This document shows, in pieces, positions 57,340-64,000 of a DNA stretch of 64,000 nucleotides. The notes below the pieces were generated by a model. That model was not told the origin of the DNA, did no database searches, and saw nothing but the letters and a program-made list of their open reading frames with translations. Source of the stretch: Vibrio tarriae (lineage in GTDB: Bacteria; Pseudomonadota; Gammaproteobacteria; Enterobacterales; Vibrionaceae); the NCBI RefSeq assembly GCF_002216685.1, contig NZ_CP022353.1:1488001-1552000 (forward strand), in the 5' to 3' direction. The number at the start of each line of letters is the position of its first letter. Within the stretch, counting starts at the first letter, position 1. Made by a program: the position numbers and the translations under genes.

Positions 57340-59703
57340 TTGAAGATTGAACAAGGGTTTGTATTAACGCGTCACGCTCGTGATGTGGCTGGACAAACCC
57401 AAATTGAACTTTGGCTCGCGACACCTTCAGGCCCAACACAACTGATCATACGCGGTGAGCGTCCGGTTTTTTTTATTGAACAATCAGCTAGCCAAGAAGT
57501 GATGCGAATTGCCGCAGAATTATCAATAACGCCCTCATTAGCGCCTCTGTCATTACGTAGCTTTGCAGGCCATCCCCTCGCCGCTTGCTACTGCAATACA
57601 ATTCGCGATAGCCAAATCTTAGCGGAGAAACTCGCTCAAGCGGACATGTTGACCTTAGAGGCGGATATTCGTTTGGCTGACCGTTTTCTGATGGAACGCT
57701 TTATCCAAGGTAGCATCGAATTTACTGGTCAGATCACCGATTTCGGCCATTATCGCCAAGTTCAGCAAGCCAAATGTCGCCAAGGTGATTACCTGCCGGC
57801 GCTGAATATGGTGTCGCTAGACATCGAATGCTCCGAAAAAGGGCTGCTCTACTCGATTGGTTTGGATAGCCCGATGGACAGCCGAGTGATTATGGTTGGT
57901 CAGCCGGAGCCTGCAGAAACGCCGATTCAATGGGTCGAGGATGAATACCAGTTACTCAAAGCGCTCATTGCATGGTTTGAGCAGTTTGATCCTGATGTGA
58001 TTATTGGTTGGAGCGTGGTGGATTTCGATTTTCGGCTGCTGCACAAACGCGCGGAATTCCACAAACTGAAACTCACCATTGGCCGAGCTCAGCAACCGAG
58101 CTTTTTCCGTACGGCGAGCCAAACGCAGCAGGGTTTTATCAGTATTCCCGGGCGTGTGGTGCTCGATGGTATCGATACGTTAAAAACCGCGACTTACCAT
58201 TTTCGTTCATGGTCTTTGGAGTCGGTCTCGCAAGAGCTGCTCGGCGAAGGAAAAGCGATTCATAACGTACATGATCGGATGGATGAAATTAACCAGATGT
58301 TTCGCCACGATAAGCCCTCACTCGCTCGCTACAACCTGCAAGACTGCGTATTAGTGAATAAGATTTTTGCGGCCACTCATCTGCTCGATTTCGCCATTCA
58401 GCGTTCACGTTTAACGGGTGTCGAGTTAGATCGCATTGGTGGCTCCGTGGCCGCATTCACCAATCTCTATCTACCACAACTGCACCGCGCAGGGTATGTT
58501 GCTCCCAATTTGCAGCCAGAAAACTGGGTTGCCAGCCCTGGTGGTTATGTGATGGATTCGATTCCGGGGCTGTATGACTCGGTACTCGTGCTCGACTTTA
58601 AAAGCCTCTACCCTTCGATTATTCGCTCGTTTTTGATTGATCCACTTGGGCTGATTGAAGGATTAAAACTGCCGATAGGCAAACAAGCCGATCACGCGGT
58701 TCCGGGATTTCGCGGTGGTCAATTTCATCGCACCAAACACTTTTTACCTGAGATGATCGAAAAGCTATGGGCAGCGCGCGATGAAGCCAAACGCAACCAA
58801 GAAAAGGCTTTTTCGCAAGCGATCAAAATCATCATGAACTCGTTCTATGGCGTACTCGGATCATCAGGCTGCCGCTTTTTCGATGCGCGATTGGCATCGA
58901 GCATTACCATGCGCGGCCATGAAATCATGATCCAAACAAAACGGTTGATTGAAGCGCGCGGTTATCAAGTGATCTATGGCGATACGGATTCAACGTTTGT
59001 CGCACTCGGTGGGCAATACTCTCAGCAAGAAGCGGATAACATTGGTCACGCTTTGGTCCGCGAAATCAACCAATGGTGGACAACGCATCTTCAACAAGAG
59101 TATGCGCTGACATCGATTTTAGAGCTGGAATACGAAACCCACTATCGCCGTTTTTTAATGCCGACCATTCGCGGTTCGGAAACGGGCTCCAAAAAACGCT
59201 ATGCGGGTTTAAAAGGGGATGGTGACAATGAGCAACTGATTTTTAAAGGTTTGGAAAGCGCACGCACCGACTGGACACCGCTCGCGCAACGTTTTCAATA
59301 TCAGTTGTATCAATTGATATTCCACAGACAGGATCCGGAGTCCTATATTCGCACTATCGTAGAACAGACATTGGCAGGCCAACTGGATGAGCAGTTGGTG
59401 TATCAAAAGCGTTTGCGCCGACGGTTACATGAGTACCAAAAGAATGTGCCGCCGCAAGTACGCGCGGCCAGAATGGCGGATGACATTAACGCCAAACTTG
59501 GGCGACCGTTACAATACCAATACCGCGGAACGATTGAATATGTGATTACAATCAATGGTCCTGAGCCGAAAGAGTATTCCAAAAGCCCTATCGATTATCA
59601 GCACTACATCGATAAACAGCTTAAACCGGTCGCAGATGCGATTTTGCCTTTTATTGGCAAACAATTTGATGAGCTTATTGCGCCTCAACTAGGACTGTTT
59701 TAG
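57340..59703 (+). CDS. polB: DNA polymerase II (family B)
   Basis: A 787-aa repair polymerase. The exonuclease motif is SLDIECSEKG (about 160-169), and the polymerase motifs are LDFKSLYPSI (about 418-427), IIMNSFYGVLG and IYGDTDSTFV. It functions in replication restart and translesion synthesis. It starts with TTG at 57340 with GGTGGG upstream. The last 29 bases overlap the 3' end of the convergent EIIC-EAL gene. No LexA box is obvious upstream. Confidence 0.96.
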   Translation: MKIEQGFVLTRHARDVAGQTQIELWLATPSGPTQLIIRGERPVFFIEQSASQEVMRIAAELSITPSLAPLSLRSFAGHPLAACYCNTIRDSQILAEKLAQADMLTLEADIRLADRFLMERFIQGSIEFTGQITDFGHYRQVQQAKCRQGDYLPALNMVSLDIECSEKGLLYSIGLDSPMDSRVIMVGQPEPAETPIQWVEDEYQLLKALIAWFEQFDPDVIIGWSVVDFDFRLLHKRAEFHKLKLTIGRAQQPSFFRTASQTQQGFISIPGRVVLDGIDTLKTATYHFRSWSLESVSQELLGEGKAIHNVHDRMDEINQMFRHDKPSLARYNLQDCVLVNKIFAATHLLDFAIQRSRLTGVELDRIGGSVAAFTNLYLPQLHRAGYVAPNLQPENWVASPGGYVMDSIPGLYDSVLVLDFKSLYPSIIRSFLIDPLGLIEGLKLPIGKQADHAVPGFRGGQFHRTKHFLPEMIEKLWAARDEAKRNQEKAFSQAIKIIMNSFYGVLGSSGCRFFDARLASSITMRGHEIMIQTKRLIEARGYQVIYGDTDSTFVALGGQYSQQEADNIGHALVREINQWWTTHLQQEYALTSILELEYETHYRRFLMPTIRGSETGSKKRYAGLKGDGDNEQLIFKGLESARTDWTPLAQRFQYQLYQLIFHRQDPESYIRTIVEQTLAGQLDEQLVYQKRLRRRLHEYQKNVPPQVRAARMADDINAKLGRPLQYQYRGTIEYVITINGPEPKEYSKSPIDYQHYIDKQLKPVADAILPFIGKQFDELIAPQLGLF

Positions 59704-61789
59704 AAACGTTTCGACGCTGTACAAACTCGACGAAATCACCACGATTCAGAGATTTACTGTAAAACCAACCTTGTACAGAGAATGGGTATTCATCTCCCAT
59801 CGCGTCTAATTGCTCTTGGGTTTCGACCCCTTCGACGATCGTTTCCAGCTCAAGGGAATGAGCAACGAGCTGTAAATTTGCAAACACTTTGCGCCCTTTT
59901 TCAGAGGCCAAAGCCAGCACAAAGGAGCGATCAATCTTGATGCCATCGACATCAAAACGGTGCAGATAGCTGAGAGAAGAGTAACCGGTACCAAAATCAT
60001 CAATGTAAATTTTGACGCCTAATTGATGAAGTTGGTTAAACACCCAAGTCAAACGCTGTTCATCCGCCAGTAAACTCTCTTCCGTCAGCTCAATATGAAT
60101 TAATCCTGCCACTGGGCGAATGATCTCTTCAATCTGAGCCATTACAGTCAAATCCATCAAGGTTTCTGCCGTCAGATTAATACTGACAGGCACATAAACT
60201 CCGACATTCGTTAGTTTACGAACATCACGCGTAGCCTGTTTCACTACCCATAAATCCATCTCCTTCATCAACCCAGCTTTGGCAAGGGAGGGTAAAAAGG
60301 TTGCCGGTGATAGAATGTTATCTTGTTGATCTTTGGCTCGAATTAATGCCTCACAACCAATCACTTGTCCTGTTCGGTGGCAAACTTGCGGTTGATACTC
60401 CAAACAGAACTCTTTGCTGCTCATCATCTGTAGTTGCTGTTCAACTTTAAGCTGCTCACGCTCCCGTTTCTGCGCCAACGCAATGGGATCATCTTGCAGA
60501 TGAGCCGCCTCTTCTTGACGGCGAGTATACATAGTATCCAACGAAGGAATTCGAATCGTTTGCTGACCATATTGTTCATTAAGACGCAGCACCGAGGGCA
60601 AATATAAGAGACAACCAAGAACAATATTGACCAATTGCAAGAGTAATCCATTCCAGTCACCGCTAGTCGCAATCCAAGCATTGAGAAAAATCGGGCTATT
60701 GAACGGCACTGAAACACTCGGGTACGCGACCCAACCGGACTCTACCGCCCAGAGTGATACCACCACATTCACCATAGGTGCGAGGAGAAAGGGGAAGAAT
60801 AAACGCGGATTGAGGATCAGAGGCAAACCAAATAGGAAAATCTCATTCACATTAATCAGCCCGATCGGAAGACTGGCAATCGCGAGCAAGCGAATGTTTT
60901 TCTGTTTTCCGAACAATAGGATAGCTAAAGCTAAAGAAAAGGTTGCACCGCTGCCTCCGATAAACACAAACGTGCCCATAAAGGATAAATTCATTGGATA
61001 AGGGGCGGTTTCACCGATCAAAAAATAGGACTCGGACAGCCGACTCGCTTCTTGCAATAATTCCACTAAAGGTAATAAAGCGTAATAACCGTGGATGCCG
61101 AAAAACCAAAGCAGCGAGTTTAGGCTGGCGAATGTTAAGCCGAAGGAATAAGGGTCATTGGCATAATCAAAATGCATCAAGCTTGCAAAGATCTGACGAG
61201 TGATCGGGCCAAATAAAATTAAATTTATGCCCACCACAACCATGGCCGTCAGTGCCGCAGGCAACACCAGATTGAGTGACTCACGTACTATGCTGCCAGC
61301 ACTGTTTGAGTGGGTTAAGTGTAAGACCGGATAACGCATCAACCAAGCTATCAGCGGAATAGCATAAATCGGTGTGATCAGTGCTGTGATGATTTGAAAC
61401 GTTGGCAAATTATTCTCGGCACTCACCGAAGCTGATGAGACCACCAAATAAATGATGCTCAATAGCGCAATCGGGGGACGTGGCAAATGCCAATGCATGG
61501 CCAGTAGATATGAGATGGTGGCCATCATCAAATAAGGAAAGGTTTCGGCGATCACTTGGTTCGCGCGATACAAAATCAAAACCCATTCAGGACGGCCACC
61601 GCTAAACAGCTCGCCCATGCTGGCAATAAACAGGACAAAGGAAGAGATCATTAAGCACGGGATCAGCCACACCATCCCTTCACGAATCGAATGCATCGCT
61701 GAAACAAGGTATTGAGAAACCTTGGTTAACTCATTTTTTCTCACCGTGGGTAAGTACTTATTAAAACTCAGCATGCTAAAGAGGCTCAA
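59675..61789 (-). CDS. PTS EIIC (cellobiose/lactose type) fused to an EAL cyclic di-GMP phosphodiesterase
   Basis: A 704-aa fusion. Residues about 20-410 form a polytopic EIIC sugar-permease-like domain (LWFFGIHGYYALLP, then FVFIGGSGATFSLALAILLF). A linker (about 415-455) leads to an EAL domain (about 460-700) with the catalytic residues in place: CEALIRA, SINLTAE, HIELTEES, DDFGTGYSSL, KIDRS, EGVET and QGW. No EIIA or EIIB domain or phosphorylation site is present. It probably acts as a membrane sugar sensor that controls cyclic di-GMP breakdown. Convergent overlap with polB by 29 bases. Confidence 0.9.
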   Translation of the reverse strand: MSLFSMLSFNKYLPTVRKNELTKVSQYLVSAMHSIREGMVWLIPCLMISSFVLFIASMGELFSGGRPEWVLILYRANQVIAETFPYLMMATISYLLAMHWHLPRPPIALLSIIYLVVSSASVSAENNLPTFQIITALITPIYAIPLIAWLMRYPVLHLTHSNSAGSIVRESLNLVLPAALTAMVVVGINLILFGPITRQIFASLMHFDYANDPYSFGLTFASLNSLLWFFGIHGYYALLPLVELLQEASRLSESYFLIGETAPYPMNLSFMGTFVFIGGSGATFSLALAILLFGKQKNIRLLAIASLPIGLINVNEIFLFGLPLILNPRLFFPFLLAPMVNVVVSLWAVESGWVAYPSVSVPFNSPIFLNAWIATSGDWNGLLLQLVNIVLGCLLYLPSVLRLNEQYGQQTIRIPSLDTMYTRRQEEAAHLQDDPIALAQKREREQLKVEQQLQMMSSKEFCLEYQPQVCHRTGQVIGCEALIRAKDQQDNILSPATFLPSLAKAGLMKEMDLWVVKQATRDVRKLTNVGVYVPVSINLTAETLMDLTVMAQIEEIIRPVAGLIHIELTEESLLADEQRLTWVFNQLHQLGVKIYIDDFGTGYSSLSYLHRFDVDGIKIDRSFVLALASEKGRKVFANLQLVAHSLELETIVEGVETQEQLDAMGDEYPFSVQGWFYSKSLNRGDFVEFVQRRNVSKTVLVEAQ

Positions 61790-61882
61790 GTGACGCGTAT
61801 TAAAAACTTAGCACACTAATTTCTTTATCAATAAATGATTCAGCGGTTAAAACTTATACTTACTGCTTATTCTCAAAAAAGA

Positions 61883-62651
61883 CTAACCAATTCGAAACTC
61901 GGTTTTTTGATATTGAGACACCAGCCAAGGGCCAAAACTATCGAGTAAACCAACCACCGAGCGTTTGGGAATTGCACGGGGTTTTAGTAGCAAGCCAAGG
62001 CGGTCAATTTCAAGCTGCTTCTCTGGGTGATAGCGTAGGAAATGGGTACCGCATTCGATAGGGTCATCAAACCACTGCTTGTCGCGGTACATAATCAGCG
62101 AATAGCTGGCACGCAGTAGCTTTTTGGCCACCATCTGCTGAGCCATGATCTGTTCTTGCTCGGTTGCGGCTTTGGCAATTTTATCTCGGTAATAGGCAAG
62201 CCAATCCCCTACATCCATATTCCAATGCTTAGCAATTTCCCAGCTTGGCTCGTAATGGCCAAAACATTCGGCCAGATTATCGCCATACACACAAACACAG
62301 CAGTGGCGCAGCATGAAACCCCAAGAAAAAATCGCCTCTAAGGTCGCCACTTCCTCAACGGCTGCGATCTTAAAGGAGACATCGGTGATCCACGGGTAGC
62401 TTTTTTTGAAAACGCCAACGGATGGTGTTAATTAACGTCGCGCGGTTTTCTTCAAAAGAGCCATAGGTCACTACCACGACATCGAGGTTGGAGCGATTCG
62501 GCTTGGCCGTTTTTCGTGCCACGCTGCCGTAGAGATAAATACTGTGTAATGCCTGCCCTGCCCCTGCGCGCCAAAAGCGCACCAAATCGGCAATCGCGTT
62601 TTGATATTCAGGTTGAAAAGGTTGCTTGGGGTCAATCACCGGCAGAGTCAT
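61883..62651 (-). pseudogene. Nucleotidyltransferase-domain gene broken by a +1 frameshift in A7
   Basis: Two frames join into one protein if one base is removed from the seven-A run read at 62407-62401. The first part (start 62651, GGAG upstream) carries the Pol-beta-type motif LYGSVARKTAKPNRSNLD, then RWRFQ. With six A the frame continues KSYPWITDVSFKIAAVEEVATL and on through the second part to 61883, giving 255 aa. As written, the first frame stops early at about 62370. The gene may be a recent pseudogene, a slippage-controlled gene or a sequencing error in the homopolymer. The intact family transfers nucleotides, substrate unknown. Confidence 0.8.
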
Positions 62652-62869
62652 ACCGCTCCATACTCGCTTAATTTGCACAGGCCTTATGTTCTATGATGCG
62701 TGACCATCAATCAATAGCAGACTTGCCTCACTGGCGAGCAATCAATCAGTCAAACCTTAATTCTTAGCCACGGTGCACGCACCACGTCACGTAGCAGGGG
62801 GAGAGATATTCCTTTTCTCCCCTTCCTTTAGTTATAATGCTGCCACTTTTTACACGAAGGATATATTTC

Positions 62870-63436
62870 ATGCCAAAGGCAAGTGAACTCAAAAAAGGTT
62901 TTGCCATCATTTCTAACGGTAAGACTCTGCTGATCAAAGATATCGAAGTGACCACTCCTGGTGGTCGCGGCGGTTCTAAAATCTACAAACTACGTTGTAC
63001 TGACCTAAACACAGGCGCACGCGTAGATGAGCGTTACAAATCTGATGACGTTCTGGATACCGTAGAAATGAACAAACGTCCGATCTCTTTCTCTTACATT
63101 GATGGCGATGAGTATGTCTTCATGAACAATGACGACTACACCCCATACAACTTCAAGAAAGATGAAATCGAAGACGAACTGCTGTTCATCACTGAAGAAA
63201 TTCAAGGCATGAGCGTAGTATTGGTTGACGGTGAAGCGGTTGCGATTGAACTGCCATCTTCTGTTGAAATGGTGATTGAAGAGACGGATCCATCAATCAA
63301 AGGTGCTTCTGCCTCTTCTCGTACTAAACCAGCGCGTATGCCAACTGGATTAGTGGTTCAAGTTCCAGAGTACATTGCAACGGGCGATCGTATCGTTATC
63401 AATACTGCTGAACGCAAATTCATGAACCGAGCGTAA
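62870..63436 (+). CDS. efpL: Elongation factor P-like protein EfpL (YeiP)
   Basis: A 188-aa paralogue of EF-P. N-terminus MPKASELKKGFAIISNGK and C-terminal region IKGASASSRTKPARMPTGLV match YeiP. The tip of the first domain has Arg33 within TPGGRGGSKIY, the EfpL-type arginine in place of the modified lysine of EF-P. It should help ribosomes through difficult proline-containing motifs. I chose the ATG at 62870 with AAGGA upstream over a longer frame to 62837. It is followed by the yciU-like gene after four bases. Confidence 0.93.
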   Translation: MPKASELKKGFAIISNGKTLLIKDIEVTTPGGRGGSKIYKLRCTDLNTGARVDERYKSDDVLDTVEMNKRPISFSYIDGDEYVFMNNDDYTPYNFKKDEIEDELLFITEEIQGMSVVLVDGEAVAIELPSSVEMVIEETDPSIKGASASSRTKPARMPTGLVVQVPEYIATGDRIVINTAERKFMNRA

Positions 63437-63440
63437 TCTT

Positions 63441-63761
63441 ATGGCTGAGCTTATTTCTATCGACGACACTATTGATACCGCATACGACATTTTCTTGGAA
63501 ATGGCGCCAGATAACCTCGAACCTGCTGACGTGATTCTGTTCACGGCGCAGTTTGATGATCGCGGCGCGGCTGAGCTGGTCGATGTCGGTGATGACTGGG
63601 ATGACCAAGTGGGTTTCGACGTCGATAAAGAAATCTATGCCGAAGTACGCATTGGTCTGGTGAACGAAGAAAATGATGTGCTGGACGATGTGTTCGCCCG
63701 TATGTTGATCAGTCGTGACCCAGATCAGAAGTTTTGCCATATGCTGTGGAAGCGTGACTAA
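63441..63761 (+). CDS. DUF440 / YciU-like double-stranded DNA mimic protein
   Basis: A 106-aa very acidic protein of the HI1450/YciU family, rich in Asp and Glu (DDRGAAELVDVGDDWDDQVG). Structures of the family show a negatively charged surface that resembles DNA, and a partner of HU type has been proposed. It lies four bases after efpL and is probably cotranscribed with it. A strong terminator follows. Confidence 0.88.
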   Translation: MAELISIDDTIDTAYDIFLEMAPDNLEPADVILFTAQFDDRGAAELVDVGDDWDDQVGFDVDKEIYAEVRIGLVNEENDVLDDVFARMLISRDPDQKFCHMLWKRD

Positions 63762-63768
63762 ACTTCTC

Positions 63769-63795
63769 AACGCCAGCTTTCGAGCTGGCGTTGCT
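63769..63795 (+). terminator. Terminator of efpL-yciU
   Basis: AACGCCAGCT (63769-63778) and AGCTGGCGTT (63783-63792) around TTCG, followed by GCTCTTT. Confidence 0.8.
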
Positions 63796-63899
63796 CTTTA
63801 TTGACATTCCAAGATGTTAGATTGAGACATAAACCCAAGCCTTATCACAAAAAATTCCGCTAAACTTAACTCAAGTGCAATCAAACTGTGAGTTAGACG

Positions 63900-64000
63900 A
63901 TGCGATTCATCCCATTGCTTAGCCTTATTTGTACTCTGGTGGCTTTTCCTAGTCTGGCTAACGAATACCGTTACGGGCCATTCATCAATTACGCCCAAGC
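63900..64000 (+). CDS. Secreted protein, N-terminal part (cut by window edge)
   Basis: The first 33 residues form a clear signal peptide, MRFIPLLSLICTLVAFPSLA, then NEYRYGPFINYAQA. Cleavage after SLA is likely. The rest is outside the window; no family can be named. Confidence 0.6.
   Translation, partial: MRFIPLLSLICTLVAFPSLANEYRYGPFINYAQ

Noticed and set aside
62395..62412. Programmed -1 frameshifting at A-AAA-AAG (dnaX type) in the nucleotidyltransferase gene
   Set aside because: A -1 shift leads to a stop codon shortly afterwards; the productive frame needs +1 or -2, so the dnaX-type mechanism does not restore the protein.

Overview
The window is a 64 kb stretch of a Vibrio chromosome. 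Gene order and protein sequences look like chromosome 1 of the V. cholerae group: gyrA-ubiG-nrdAB-yfaE, a B12 salvage block, tcyP, sbcB, cdd, purT, tpm, relV, ihfA-pheTS, a hemerythrin-GGDEF protein, tRNA-pgsA-uvrC-varA, polB, an EIIC-EAL fusion and efpL. From memory, these correspond to about VC1263 down to VC1207 of V. cholerae N16961. One block does not fit that strain: a complete nrf (ammonia-forming nitrite reductase) gene set with a cold-shock gene lies between trhO and gyrA, which I recall as direct neighbours (VC1259/VC1258) in N16961. The source may be a close relative such as V. mimicus or V. metoecus, or an unusual V. cholerae; I cannot settle this without a database.

Layout. 1-4.2 kb: start of ribA, a 58-aa protein with its own terminator, a Set-family sugar exporter divergent from an AraC regulator, and trhO. 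4.2-5.5 kb: an AT-rich segment with a cold-shock gene and two small genes. 5.7-13.5 kb: the nrf region. nrfB-C-D-E-(dsbE-like)-F runs leftward, nrfA runs rightward from a shared 439-bp control region with NarP-, FNR- and CRP-like sites, and a TPR protein (NrfG-like) follows nrfA on the other strand. 13.7-21.7 kb: gyrA, ubiG and nrdA-nrdB-yfaE, with an NrdR-type palindrome and a DnaA box before nrdA. 21.8-29.6 kb: small unknown genes, a CinA-like protein, a DUF3943 protein, a GcvR-like ACT protein, a chemoreceptor, a DUF2750 protein, an AT-rich lipoprotein and a MazG-like pyrophosphohydrolase. 29.7-36.2 kb: a candidate small RNA, btuCD, astE and cobTSU-cobC. 36.5-46.9 kb: a 28-aa protein, msrB, tcyP, sbcB, lrgAB, cdd, an AEC transporter, purT, tpm and the alarmone synthetase relV. 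47-57 kb: ihfA, pheTS, a GNAT protein, the hemerythrin-GGDEF protein, four tRNA genes, pgsA, uvrC and varA. 57.3-64 kb: polB, the EIIC-EAL fusion, a frameshifted nucleotidyltransferase gene, efpL, a yciU-like gene and the start of a secreted protein.

How the genes work together. The nrf genes supply the periplasmic nitrite reductase NrfA (five haems), its electron donors NrfBCD and the dedicated haem-lyase parts that attach haem to the unusual CWSCK site. The control region suggests nitrate/nitrite (NarP) and anaerobic (FNR) control. The B12 genes form an import and nucleotide-loop salvage route. Second-messenger signalling is well represented: a cyclase, an EAL phosphodiesterase and an alarmone synthetase lie within 16 kb.

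Eight repeats related to ERIC/IRU are scattered between genes: one close to the 127-bp consensus length, one diverged and slightly longer, and several about 45-60 bp long that keep only the two ends. No prophage, insertion sequence, integrase or CRISPR array was seen. The leads I rate highest are the nrf insertion with its control region, the structured RNA next to btuD, the terminator abutting btuC, the signal peptide on RelV, the EIIC-EAL fusion and the A7 frameshift in the nucleotidyltransferase gene.
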